Shown here one piece after another: positions 9,464 through 18,188 of a DNA stretch of 55,069 nt. This stretch comes from Chthoniobacteraceae bacterium (lineage in GTDB: Bacteria > Verrucomicrobiota > Verrucomicrobiia > Chthoniobacterales > Chthoniobacteraceae). The stretch is from assembly GCA_947479475.1 (NCBI GenBank), contig CANJZW010000024.1, positions 1 through 55,069 on the forward strand. The letters run 5' to 3'. Numbering within the stretch: position 1 is the first letter of the stretch; each line of letters begins with the position of its first letter. Both the position numbers and the translations under genes were made by a program. The notes under the pieces were generated by a model. The model saw only the letters and a list, made by a program, of their open reading frames with translations. It had not been told where the DNA came from and did no database searches.

Positions 9464-12400
9464 ATGGCCTCCACTCTTTCTTCATTCGCCTTCCGGGCTG
9501 TTTTTCTGGCCTCTCTTGGAGGTCATGCAATGGCCGCTGGAAAAGTAAACTTCGCCCGCGAGATACGGCCAATTTTGTCTAACAACTGCTTTCATTGCCA
9601 CGGTCCGGATGACAAAAACCGGAAGGGTAACGGAGACAAAGGGCTTCGGTTTGACACTGAGGAGGGTGCATTTGCAGCTTTGGACTCCGGCTTTGCGCTG
9701 GTGGCTGGGCACCCGGAAAAAAGCGCCCTGGTGGAGCGAATTCTGACCACTGATAAGGACGAGGTAATGCCCCCGCGGAAGACTGGAAAGAAGCTGACGC
9801 CTGAGGAGATCGCTCTTTTGCGGCGTTGGATTCAGGAGGGCGCGGCCTACGCAGGGCATTGGGCCTATGCGAAGCCTGTGGCTTCACCCGTGCCAAACGT
9901 CTCCGATTTGCAGTGGGGTGCCTCTAGTGTGGATCGCTTTTTGTACGCGCGCCTCCGAGCGGAGGGTCTGAAGCCGAGTCCGGAGGCTGACAGGGCTACT
10001 TTAGTCCGCCGGGTTGCCCTGGACCTCACCGGTGTGCCTCCTTTACCGGAAGAAGTTGCCGCTTTTTCTGCCGACAGCGCCCCGGACGCTTATCTTCGAA
10101 TGGTGGACCGGTTTCTTGCGAAATCTTCCTTTGGCGAACACTGGGCGCGTCTTTGGATGGATTTGGCGCGATACGCCGATTCCGCGGGATATCCCAGCGA
10201 TCCAGGGCGCAGCGTCTGGGCCTTCCGGGACTACGTCATCCGGGCCTTTAACTCCAATAAACCGTTTGACCAGTTTACCGTGGAACAGATCGCGGGTGAT
10301 CTGTTGCCTCACGCGACCGAGGAGCAAATGATTGCAACGGCGTTTCATCGCAACACAATGACAAACAACGAGGGCGGCACCTCGGATGAAGAGTTTCGCA
10401 CCGCAGCGGTGATCGACCGGGTAAATACGACCTGGTCGGTTTGGATGGGAACATCGATGGCGTGCGCGCAATGTCACACACACAAATTTGACCCGCTCAC
10501 GCAGAAGGAATACTTCAGCTTTTTTGCGATCCTTAATCAGAGCGAAGATGCCGACCGGAACGATGAAGCTCCGTTGCATCAGTTTTTATTACCCGAAGAA
10601 AAGGTGGAGAAAGCCCGTTTAGAAAATCGGGCTGCGGAGTTGGAGGCTCTTTTCAAGGCACCAGTTCCAGCTTGGATTCAGGGGTTTGCAGCTTGGGACG
10701 CCGCTTTTCCTCGCGCGCTTGAGTGGCGGGGAGCGAAGCCTGCAGACGTAAAATCCGCCAACGGAGCAAACGTTGCAGTGAAAGAGAACGGGTCGGTTCA
10801 TGTGGGAGCCTCGGAGAAAGGAGGGGACAGCGTCACGTTGCAGATTCCTGAATTGGTTGGCGAAATCGCGGCGCTACAGTTGGTCTCTCAACCGGAGGCG
10901 AGTTTGCCGGGAGGAGGGGCTGGGACTGGAGCCAACGGGGCGTTTATCGTTGATCAAATTCGAGTAAGCGTTGTATCCGCCAATGCCAAAGTGAAGCCGC
11001 GCGATGTGAAGTTTCGGGCTGTGTATGCGAGCGCGACGGCTGGTGGCTTCGAGCCTCAAACGGTTGTTGGGTTAAAGGCAAAAGCCGAGCAGAACGCTCG
11101 AAACAAGGGATGGAGTGTTTCCAACAGCGTCAAAGAGCAGCGGCTGACATTGATCCCCGAAACGGAAGTGAAATTGCAGGCCGGGGAAATGCTTCAAGTT
11201 GAATTGGATCAGCGCAGTCGCAAAAAAGAGCAACTTCTGGCCTCCTTTGCGGTGAGATACACCGAGGACAAGCGTGCGGAATTGTCCGTTGCCACGCCGC
11301 CTAAGTTGCTTGCCATTTTGCAAACCCCAGCAGACGCGAGGACGTCGGAGAATGCCGGGCAAGTCGTTGACTACTACGTGCGCAACCACGCAGCCGAGGC
11401 GTCGGCGGAGCGCTCCGCACTTGCCTCGACCATACGCGAGCTCGAGGCGCTCAAGCCCAATACGGTGCCAATCATGCGCGACCTCGGGCCTGACAAACAG
11501 CGGATAACCAAGGTGCAAATCCGGGGTAATTATCTAAACCTTGGGGACGAGGTTTCGGCTGGAACACCGGCGGTTCTGCCGCCACTGCCCGCAGGGGCCA
11601 AACCCGACCGGCTTGCAATGGCCCGCTGGCTCGTGAGTCCCGAAAACCCCCTGACGGCCCGGGTGATTGCGAACCGATTTTGGGAAACGATTTTTGGCGT
11701 TGGAATCGTGCGTACGAGCGAGGAGTTCGGCGCGCAGGGGGAGATGCCGGTGCATCCTGAATTGCTGGATTGGCTGGCCCTGGAGTTGGTTCGTAGCGGC
11801 TGGGACATGAAGGCTTTTTTGAAAACGCTCCTGAGCACTGCCGCTTACAGGCAGTCTTCTGCTGTGACTCAGGCGCTTCAGGATAAGGATCCAGAAAACC
11901 GTTTCCTCGCCCGAGGGCCGCGTTTTCGGATGTCCGCCGAAATTCTGAGGGATCAGGCTCTTGCGGTGAGCGGATTGCTGAGCCCGAAAATGTTCGGCAA
12001 GCCGGTGCGCCCCCCCAAGCCCAACATGGGGTTGAGCACGGCCTTCGGTCGAGCCAACGATTGGGAGGTCAGTGCAGGAGAGGATCGCTACAGACGCGCT
12101 TTGTACACGGAGGTTCGCAGGAACAGTCCGTACCCGAGTTTCACGACTTTTGACGCTCCGAACCGGGAGGTCTGTACTTTGCGGCGCAGTCGAACGAATA
12201 CGCCGCTTCAGGCTCTGGTTACGTTGAACGATCCCGTGTTTATCGAGGCGGCGCAGGCGCTGTCGCGTAGAATCATCAAGGAAGGAGGCGCCTCCACGGC
12301 GGAGCGGATTCGCTACGCGTATCTGCGCGCGCTTTCTCGCGAACCTTCAGCAAAAGAAATCGAACGACTCGAGCGCCTTGTTCAGGAGGCTGCTGGGGCG

Positions 12401-12547
12401 TTCGCCACGGATACAGCGAGGGCTCAACAAATGGCGACGGATCCCCTGGGGGCATTGCCTGCGGGAGCCGATGTGGCGGAGCATGCGACCTGGACTGTTT
12501 TTTCAAACGTGTTGCTCAACCTAGATGAAGTGCTCATGCGTCGATAA
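9464..12547 (+). CDS. PSCyt1-DUF1549-DUF1553 secreted cytochrome-like protein
   Basis: A 1027-residue exported protein. A signal peptide (about 1-25, ending HAMAAG) is followed by a PSCyt1 domain with a c-type haem motif CFHCH (42-46) and VMPPRKTGKKLTPEE. Next comes a DUF1549 domain (SSVDRFLYARL, then RVALDLTGVPPLPEEVAAF, then MACAQCHTHKFDP, a second CxxCH, near 335). A variable central insert follows (about 390-640), then DUF1553 (LARWLVSPENPLTARVIANR-type segment through NTPLQALVTLNDPVFIEAAQ). This architecture is a hallmark of Planctomycetes and Verrucomicrobia, where it occurs beside DUF1501 proteins; its reaction is unknown. The haem motifs suggest periplasmic electron transfer. It forms a pair with the DUF1501 gene 45 bases downstream. 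Confidence 0.92.
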   Translation: MASTLSSFAFRAVFLASLGGHAMAAGKVNFAREIRPILSNNCFHCHGPDDKNRKGNGDKGLRFDTEEGAFAALDSGFALVAGHPEKSALVERILTTDKDEVMPPRKTGKKLTPEEIALLRRWIQEGAAYAGHWAYAKPVASPVPNVSDLQWGASSVDRFLYARLRAEGLKPSPEADRATLVRRVALDLTGVPPLPEEVAAFSADSAPDAYLRMVDRFLAKSSFGEHWARLWMDLARYADSAGYPSDPGRSVWAFRDYVIRAFNSNKPFDQFTVEQIAGDLLPHATEEQMIATAFHRNTMTNNEGGTSDEEFRTAAVIDRVNTTWSVWMGTSMACAQCHTHKFDPLTQKEYFSFFAILNQSEDADRNDEAPLHQFLLPEEKVEKARLENRAAELEALFKAPVPAWIQGFAAWDAAFPRALEWRGAKPADVKSANGANVAVKENGSVHVGASEKGGDSVTLQIPELVGEIAALQLVSQPEASLPGGGAGTGANGAFIVDQIRVSVVSANAKVKPRDVKFRAVYASATAGGFEPQTVVGLKAKAEQNARNKGWSVSNSVKEQRLTLIPETEVKLQAGEMLQVELDQRSRKKEQLLASFAVRYTEDKRAELSVATPPKLLAILQTPADARTSENAGQVVDYYVRNHAAEASAERSALASTIRELEALKPNTVPIMRDLGPDKQRITKVQIRGNYLNLGDEVSAGTPAVLPPLPAGAKPDRLAMARWLVSPENPLTARVIANRFWETIFGVGIVRTSEEFGAQGEMPVHPELLDWLALELVRSGWDMKAFLKTLLSTAAYRQSSAVTQALQDKDPENRFLARGPRFRMSAEILRDQALAVSGLLSPKMFGKPVRPPKPNMGLSTAFGRANDWEVSAGEDRYRRALYTEVRRNSPYPSFTTFDAPNREVCTLRRSRTNTPLQALVTLNDPVFIEAAQALSRRIIKEGGASTAERIRYAYLRALSREPSAKEIERLERLVQEAAGAFATDTARAQQMATDPLGALPAGADVAEHATWTVFSNVLLNLDEVLMRR

Positions 12548-12592
12548 CCGGCGGGCACAACGACTCAAACAAATTTCGAACCGATTTTAAAA

Positions 12593-14056
12593 ATGAACCT
12601 CCACGAGAATCCCTTGTACGCAAAGTTGTCGAACCAGACACGACGCCATTTTCTGGCGGATTCGGGACGGCTTAGTTTAGGAGCTGTGGCGATGCAGGCG
12701 TTGTTTTCCCCCAAAGTGGAAGCGAGCGCCGTGGCTGAAAATCCTTTGGCCCCGCGGTCCTCTCCCTTGAAAGCGAAAGCTAAGCGGGTGATTTATTTGC
12801 ACATGTCGGGCGGGCCTCCAAACTTGGATATTTTTGATTATAAACCAGAGTTGGTGAAGCGCAGTGGCCAGGATTGTCCGGATGACTTCCTCAAAGGTCG
12901 GAAGTTTGCCTTCACCACCGGGGTTCCAAAGTTGATGGGCACGCCGCGAACATTTAGCCAGCATGGGCCCGGTGGCATCTGGATGTCAGACGCGGTTCCT
13001 AATTTCCACCGAATTGCGGGCGATGTGACCGTTGTGCACTCGATGAAGACGGACGAGTTCAATCATGCCCCGGCCGAGTTACTGCTCTACACGGGGTCTC
13101 CCAGGCAGGGCCGTCCTTCGATGGGTTCTTGGGTGACTTATGGGTTGGGAACAGAGAATGAAAATCTTCCTGGGTTTGTGGTTCTGATTTCCTCAGGGAC
13201 GCAACCCAGCGGAGGTCAGGGATGCTGGGGCAGTGGGTTCATTCCTTCGGTTTACCAGGGGGTTCAATGCCGTTCGAAAGGGGATCCAGTTCTTTATGTG
13301 TCGGATCCAGCCGGAATGACGCGCGAGACGCGGCGCCACACGCTGGATGCGCTGAAGGACCTCAATGCACTGCAATCCGATGAGATGGGCCATCCGGAAA
13401 CGCTCACAAGGATTGCGCAATACGAGCTAGCCTATCGCATGCAGACTTCCGTCCCGGAAGTGATGGATATTTCTAAGGAGACGCCGGAGGTGTTGGAGGC
13501 GTATGGGGCGCAGCCCGGTGAATCAAGCTTTGCAAACAATTGTCTGCTTGCACGCCGTTTGGTTGAGCAGGGGGTCCGGTTCGTGCAGCTCTTTGATTGG
13601 GGCTGGGATTTTCATGGCACGGGGCCGGGCGAGGATATTCGCGATGGGTTGACGAAAAAAATGGCGCGGACAGACAAACCCGTTGCGGCCTTGATTACGG
13701 AACTCAAGGAGCGGGGGCTTCTGGAAGACACCATTATCGTGTGGGGCGGCGAATTTGGCCGGACTCCGTTTCGAGAAGGGCGCACTTCTGGCGGGATGGT
13801 TCTCGGCCGGGATCATTATCCCGACTGCTTTTCAGTGATGCTTGCGGGCGGGGGCTTTAAGCGTGGGTTCGCTTATGGGGCGAGCGATGAGCTTGGGTTT
13901 GGTGTGGCGGAGAATCCAGTCCATGTGCACGATCTTCAGGCGACGATCCTGAATCAACTTGGTTTCGATCATGAAAGGCTCACCTATCGTTTTCAGGGGA
14001 GAGATTTCCGATTAACGGACGTGCATGGGAGTGTGGTAAAGTCGATTGTCCAATGA
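12593..14056 (+). CDS. DUF1501 protein (sulfatase/phosphatase-fold, exported)
   Basis: A 487-residue DUF1501 protein. The N-terminus NQTRRHFLADSGRLSLGAVA is a Tat-type signal. Family landmarks follow: RVIYLHMSGGPPNLDIFDYKPEL, the long GSWVTYGLG segment, WGGEFGRTPF (about 385), and GRDHYPDCFSVMLAGGGFK. DUF1501 is distantly related to the alkaline-phosphatase/sulfatase superfamily by fold, but the substrate is not known. It is encoded just after the PSCyt1-DUF1549-DUF1553 gene, the usual pairing in PVC bacteria, so the two probably act together outside the cytoplasm. A second such system lies at 27.6-33.0 kb. Confidence 0.92.
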   Translation: MNLHENPLYAKLSNQTRRHFLADSGRLSLGAVAMQALFSPKVEASAVAENPLAPRSSPLKAKAKRVIYLHMSGGPPNLDIFDYKPELVKRSGQDCPDDFLKGRKFAFTTGVPKLMGTPRTFSQHGPGGIWMSDAVPNFHRIAGDVTVVHSMKTDEFNHAPAELLLYTGSPRQGRPSMGSWVTYGLGTENENLPGFVVLISSGTQPSGGQGCWGSGFIPSVYQGVQCRSKGDPVLYVSDPAGMTRETRRHTLDALKDLNALQSDEMGHPETLTRIAQYELAYRMQTSVPEVMDISKETPEVLEAYGAQPGESSFANNCLLARRLVEQGVRFVQLFDWGWDFHGTGPGEDIRDGLTKKMARTDKPVAALITELKERGLLEDTIIVWGGEFGRTPFREGRTSGGMVLGRDHYPDCFSVMLAGGGFKRGFAYGASDELGFGVAENPVHVHDLQATILNQLGFDHERLTYRFQGRDFRLTDVHGSVVKSIVQ

Positions 14057-14191
14057 GGTGCTGTTTGGCTCAGGGAAGTTGTTTTGGGAGAACATGTCAT
14101 TGCAGTTTTGGGTGCGGTTTGCCGCGGCTTTTTGGCTGCATTTTACCGTGGTTATCCCCAGGAATTTCCGCCGTTATCTAAAAAACTAAAA

Positions 14192-14218
14192 CCAAGGCTT
14201 GCCAATGGCTTGCCTTGG
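14192..14218 (+). promoter_or_regulatory. Hairpin in the rpsB upstream region, possible leader structure
   Basis: CCAAGGC (14192-14198) pairs with GCCTTGG (14212-14218), and inside it GCC pairs with GGC, separated by a TT/TT mismatch. The hairpin lies 40 bases before the rpsB ATG. S2 genes in several phyla have autoregulatory leaders, so a control role is possible; it does not have a terminator T-run. Confidence 0.4.
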
Positions 14219-14257
14219 GATCAATCTCGCCACCCTTTTTCTAAAGTCGTATAAGCT

Positions 14258-15031
14258 ATGTCCACAGAACTCATGACAGAATTGCTCGAAGCGGGTGTCC
14301 ACTTCGGGCACCAGAGCAAGCGCTGGAATCCCAAGATGAAGCCCTTCATCTTTGAGAAGCGTAATGCCTTGCATATTATCAATTTGGGCTCGACCGTCCA
14401 TCAGCTTGACGCTGCGACTAAATTCTTGAGCGCTCTCGCCGCCCGCGGTGGCAAGGTGCTCTTTGTGGGTTGCAAAAAGCAGGCTCAGGAAGCGGTTAAA
14501 GAAGCGGCACAGGCATGCGGCCAGTTTTACGTCAATCAGCGCTGGCTCGGCGGCACGCTGACCAACATGGCGACCATTCGCAAGAGTGTGGCCCGGATGA
14601 CTTACATCGAGACTCTCGAAAAGCAGCCGGAGTATTCCAAAATGGGCAACCAGGAAATTTCTGCCCTTCGCCGCGAAGGTGAGAAGCTCAAGCGGAACCT
14701 TGAAGGGATTCGCACGATGGAAAAGCTTCCTGACGCGATGATCATCATCGATACCGTTCGCGAAGGCATTGCCGTCGCAGAGGCTCGTCGTCTTAAGATT
14801 ACGACCGTTGCGATCACCGACACCAACGCAGATCCCGCATTGATCACGTATCCAATTGCAGGAAACGACGACGCGATTCGTTCGATCCGTGTGGTTCTTC
14901 AGAAGTTGGTCGACGCACTGGTCTCCGGTTCGGGATCGACGCACGCGCCTGTGGCCCCGGTTGCCCCAGTGGTGGTTGCGGTTGATGCTGCGGTTGAGCA
15001 GCCTCAGGATCTCAGCGCGGTCAGCGAATAA
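14258..15031 (+). CDS. rpsB: 30S ribosomal protein S2
   Basis: A 257-residue ribosomal protein of the small subunit. The start MSTELMTELLEAGVHFGHQSKRWNPKMKPFIF is typical, as are the VGCKKQAQEAVKEAAQACGQFYVNQRWLGGTLTN segment and the ITYPIAGNDDAIRSI strand near the C-terminus. The last 35 residues are an Ala/Pro/Val-rich tail beyond the conserved fold, common in S2 of some phyla. Followed by tsf, the near-universal order rpsB-tsf. Two hairpins separate the genes. No Shine-Dalgarno motif precedes the ATG. Confidence 0.97.
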   Translation: MSTELMTELLEAGVHFGHQSKRWNPKMKPFIFEKRNALHIINLGSTVHQLDAATKFLSALAARGGKVLFVGCKKQAQEAVKEAAQACGQFYVNQRWLGGTLTNMATIRKSVARMTYIETLEKQPEYSKMGNQEISALRREGEKLKRNLEGIRTMEKLPDAMIIIDTVREGIAVAEARRLKITTVAITDTNADPALITYPIAGNDDAIRSIRVVLQKLVDALVSGSGSTHAPVAPVAPVVVAVDAAVEQPQDLSAVSE

Positions 15032-15046
15032 AATGCTTTCATTGGG

Positions 15047-15071
15047 GACGGCCTTCGCTATGAAGGCCGTC
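15047..15071 (+). other. Perfect hairpin after rpsB
   Basis: GACGGCCTTC (15047-15056) pairs perfectly with GAAGGCCGTC (15062-15071) around a 5-base loop. No T-run follows. It probably protects the rpsB message 3' end or acts as a processing site between rpsB and tsf. Confidence 0.55.
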
Positions 15072-15103
15072 AGCCTATCGTTTAAAGCGACAACTTGTTC
15101 GAG

Positions 15104-15145
15104 CGGCGCCGCCTGCAATTGTAAATATTGCCGGGGCGCCGTTTT
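15104..15145 (+). terminator. Second hairpin between rpsB and tsf, terminator-like
   Basis: CGGCGCC (15104-15110) pairs with GGCGCCG (15135-15141), with an inner CAAT/ATTG helix, followed by TTTT. This could be a partial terminator or attenuator limiting read-through from rpsB into tsf. Confidence 0.45.
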
Positions 15146-15172
15146 GAATTTCCCGGGGTCGCGCTTTACACA
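15144..15172 (+). promoter_or_regulatory. Candidate sigma-70 promoter for tsf
   Basis: TTGAAT (15144-15149) and TACACA (15167-15172) are separated by 17 bases, 36 bases before the tsf start. It directly follows the terminator-like hairpin, so tsf may be transcribed independently as well as from rpsB read-through. Motif match only. Confidence 0.35.
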
Positions 15173-15207
15173 CCTAAACCACTTTAACCCCAAATATTTA
15201 AAAGAGT

Positions 15208-16056
15208 ATGAGCGAAATAGTCATTGATGCCCAACTGGTAAAGACCCTGCGTGAAAAAACCAACGCGGGATTGATGGATTGCAAACGCGCCCTGGCCGAA
15301 GTCAAAGGCGATCTGGAAGCAGCCATTGATCTTCTCCGGAAAAAGGGAGCTGCCAGTGCCGCTAAGAAGGCGGACCGCGAAGCAAAAGAAGGGGTGATTG
15401 CTCAGGCGATTGTCCACAACGGCAAGGTGGGCGTGCTTGTTGAAGTGAACTGCGAAACGGATTTCGTCGCCAAAAACGATGCGTTCAAGGGACTCACAGA
15501 TACCGTGGCTTCCAAACTTGCCGCAAACGATCAGGCTGATTTTGAGGCTGATCGTGTGGAGGCCGTCCAGAAGTTGGGTGAGAACATTCGGATCCGTCGC
15601 CATGCGCGTCTGGAAGTTCACGGCAGCGGGGCGGTGTCCTCGTACATCCACACCGGAGGCAAAGTTGGTGTGTTGCTCGAGGTCGGTGCTGATAGCGACT
15701 CGACCGTGGTGCGCGAGGAGTTCAAGCAATTGGTCCGCGATGTCACTTTGCAAATTGCGGCCGCAAATCCTGTTTGTGTATCGCGAGACAGCGTGCCCGC
15801 GGCACTCGCGGAGCGCGAACGGGAGATTTACCGTGGACAGGTGCCTCCCGGGAAACCGGCGAACATTGTGGAACAGATCGTTGAAGGAAAGATGAGCAAG
15901 TTTTATTCGAACTCTTGCTTGCTTGAGCAGGCGTTCATCAAAAATCCTGATCAGACGATTACGCAGCTCATTGCTGACAAAAACAAGGAACTGGGCGAGC
16001 ACATCGCCATCCGTGGTTTTGTCCGCTTCATGGTGGGCGAAGAAATTGGGGCTTAG
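15208..16056 (+). CDS. tsf: Elongation factor Ts
   Basis: A 282-residue guanine nucleotide exchange factor that recharges EF-Tu with GTP. The N-terminal UBA-like domain LVKTLREKTNAGLMDCKRAL (8-28) and the GDLEAAIDLLRKKGAASAAKKADREAKEG stretch are diagnostic. The core follows with VLVEVNCETDFVAKND, the second-half repeat GVLLEVGADSDSTV, and a C-terminal FYSNSCLLEQAFIKNPDQTI segment. Size is typical. It follows rpsB in the conserved order. A terminator lies after the stop. Confidence 0.97.
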   Translation: MSEIVIDAQLVKTLREKTNAGLMDCKRALAEVKGDLEAAIDLLRKKGAASAAKKADREAKEGVIAQAIVHNGKVGVLVEVNCETDFVAKNDAFKGLTDTVASKLAANDQADFEADRVEAVQKLGENIRIRRHARLEVHGSGAVSSYIHTGGKVGVLLEVGADSDSTVVREEFKQLVRDVTLQIAAANPVCVSRDSVPAALAEREREIYRGQVPPGKPANIVEQIVEGKMSKFYSNSCLLEQAFIKNPDQTITQLIADKNKELGEHIAIRGFVRFMVGEEIGA

Positions 16057-16083
16057 GGTTTGGAGTGGAGAATGATCCGGTGA

Positions 16084-16108
16084 GAAGGGAGCTTGAAGCC
16101 CTTTTTTT
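16084..16108 (+). terminator. Intrinsic terminator after tsf
   Basis: AAGGG-A-GCT pairs with AGC-CCTTT (one bulged A and one G-T pair) around a TGA loop, and the stem runs into an uninterrupted T-tract. It ends the rpsB-tsf unit before the ABC transporter operon. Confidence 0.65.
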
Positions 16109-16181
16109 GTTCGGAGGGAGATCGCTTCCTGTTCATTCCCGCCCTTGCCGTAAAGCCGTGCTGGCTATAGTATAGCTAGTC

Positions 16182-18185
16182 ATGACACCCCGCTCAATCA
16201 GCCGCTGCTTTGCTTTGCTTGCAGCGGCTTTTGCGTGTTCTTTTTTTACCGTATTGCGCGCGGCAATCGTTTTGGCGTGCGGGTTCGCGATGGGGGCGTG
16301 TTCCAACAATCCGCATCCCGAGCCGCTTGAGAAAAAAAGCGGGGATGGGACGCCTTGGAAAGTGCGGTACGCAGCGCTTCCCGAAGACCCGCGGTCGCTG
16401 GATCCCCAGGTTTCGTATGACAGCGTAAGCCGGCGCGTTTTGGAGCCGCTGCAGGAGTGTCTTTTGGAGTACCAGCCCTTCAAGACGGATCCGTACGAAT
16501 TGACGCCTTGTTTGTTGCGGGCCCTGCCCGAGCGTTTCGAGCGTTCTGGGGGGGGGATAGGGTACAAATGTGAACTCAAGGCCGGGATTCTGTTCCACAA
16601 CGATCCTTGTTTTCCAGAGGGACGTGGCCGTGAAGTTGTGGCGGAAGATGTTCTGTATGCCTTTCAACGCATTGCGGATCCGAAGGTAGAATGCCCGGCT
16701 CTTTCCACGCTACAGGATTATGTGGAGGGGCTGGCTGAAACCTTTGAGGCGGCTCGGAAATCAGATTCTTTCGACTATCACAAACCGATTTCCGGTCTGC
16801 GGGTGACGGGGAAGTATACTTTTGAAATTCACCTTAAGGCAGCCTATCCGCAGTTGCTGTATTGGTTGGCGATGCACTTCACGTCGCCCGTGGCGAAGGA
16901 GGCGGTGGAGTTTTACGATGGCAAAGTGCACGACGGAGCCACGCGCGAGATGTTCCGTTTTCATCCGGTCGGAACTGGGCCGTTTCAAATTGCGGAGTGG
17001 AAGCGAAACACCAGGATTCGTTTGAAGCGTAATCCAGATTACCGGACTACGACGTTTCCCCTGGAAGGCTGGAACGCCGATCAGGAGGCGCTCTTGAGGC
17101 CGCTGGCGGGTAAGGCTCTCCCTTTTGTGGACGAGGTCAACATGACCGTGTTTCGCGAGACGATCCCCATTTTTCTTCTATTTCGGCAGGGTTATTTGGA
17201 CGGCATGGGTGTGGGGAAGGATGCTTTTTCCAGTCTGATCACGCCTTCCCGCGATCTGTCCGGAAAATATAAGGAACGGGGAGTGAGCCTCCATCGAGAT
17301 ATCGAACCGAGCACGTTTTTTATGGCGCTCAACATGGAGGACCCGGTTCTTGGGCCGAACCGCAAACTGAGGCAGGCCCTTTCCTGCGCCTTCAATGCGA
17401 AGTCGAACCTGGATATCTTTTTTAACAGCGTTCCCATTGTGGCGGAACAGTTGCTTCCCCCCGGAATAGCGGGTTACCGCAAGAACTTCCGAAATCCGTA
17501 CGGATACAACTTGCAAAAGGCGAAGGGCTTATTGGCAGAGGCGGGTTATCCCAACGGGAAGGACGCCGGAGGCAAGGTGCTCGAAATAACGCTCGATACC
17601 ACGGGCGGGAGCGCCAACGAACGGTTGATGGCGGAATTCGATCAGCAGCAGTTCGAGCAGTTGGGCATCAAGGTGAAAGTGGTTGAAAATCCCTTCGCGC
17701 GGCTGATGGAAAAGCTGGATAACGGTGGGTTTCAAATTGCGGCGGGTAGCGGATGGGGAGCGGATTATCCCGACCCGGAGAATTTTTACTTTTTGTACTA
17801 CAGCAAGAACCTTCCCCCCGCGGGAAAGAACCACAGTCGGTATCAAAATCCTGAATTCGATAAATTGTTTGAGACGATGGCGACGATGGAAAACGGTCCC
17901 GCACGTGAAGGGCTCGCCTTAAAAATGAACGATCTTTTGGCTGAAGATGTGCCGCATGTTTTGAACATGCATCGTTCTACCTTCAGTCTCACCCAGCCTT
18001 GGGCACCTCGGATTCAAAGCAATCCACTGCTTGAAGGTGGCCTTAAATACGCGGTTGTGGACTACGAGATGCGGGAACAATTGCGCGCGCAATGGAACAA
18101 AAAGCCTGCATGGCCTTTAGCTGTTTTGATCGCAGTCTTCGCCTTTGGTGCTTTTCTCACTCTCCACGCCCGACGGACCTCTTGA
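16182..18185 (+). CDS. Peptide/oligopeptide-type ABC transporter substrate-binding lipoprotein with C-terminal membrane anchor
   Basis: A 667-residue family-5 extracellular solute-binding protein. The N-terminus has a hydrophobic signal with a possible lipobox GACS (about 44-47). The family fold begins with VRYAALPEDPRSLDPQVSYD and contains VGTGPFQIAEWKRNTRIRLKRNPDYR and the closing VENPFARLMEKLDNGGFQIAAGSGWGADYPDPENFYFLYYS. Unusually, a transmembrane helix (about 640-661) near the C-terminus is followed by a short positive tail, so the protein may be anchored at both ends. Comparable proteins bind peptides or other amphipathic ligands; the ligand here is not known. First gene of a four-gene operon with two permeases and an ATPase. 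Confidence 0.93.
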   Translation: MTPRSISRCFALLAAAFACSFFTVLRAAIVLACGFAMGACSNNPHPEPLEKKSGDGTPWKVRYAALPEDPRSLDPQVSYDSVSRRVLEPLQECLLEYQPFKTDPYELTPCLLRALPERFERSGGGIGYKCELKAGILFHNDPCFPEGRGREVVAEDVLYAFQRIADPKVECPALSTLQDYVEGLAETFEAARKSDSFDYHKPISGLRVTGKYTFEIHLKAAYPQLLYWLAMHFTSPVAKEAVEFYDGKVHDGATREMFRFHPVGTGPFQIAEWKRNTRIRLKRNPDYRTTTFPLEGWNADQEALLRPLAGKALPFVDEVNMTVFRETIPIFLLFRQGYLDGMGVGKDAFSSLITPSRDLSGKYKERGVSLHRDIEPSTFFMALNMEDPVLGPNRKLRQALSCAFNAKSNLDIFFNSVPIVAEQLLPPGIAGYRKNFRNPYGYNLQKAKGLLAEAGYPNGKDAGGKVLEITLDTTGGSANERLMAEFDQQQFEQLGIKVKVVENPFARLMEKLDNGGFQIAAGSGWGADYPDPENFYFLYYSKNLPPAGKNHSRYQNPEFDKLFETMATMENGPAREGLALKMNDLLAEDVPHVLNMHRSTFSLTQPWAPRIQSNPLLEGGLKYAVVDYEMREQLRAQWNKKPAWPLAVLIAVFAFGAFLTLHARRTS

Positions 18186-18188
18186 GCC

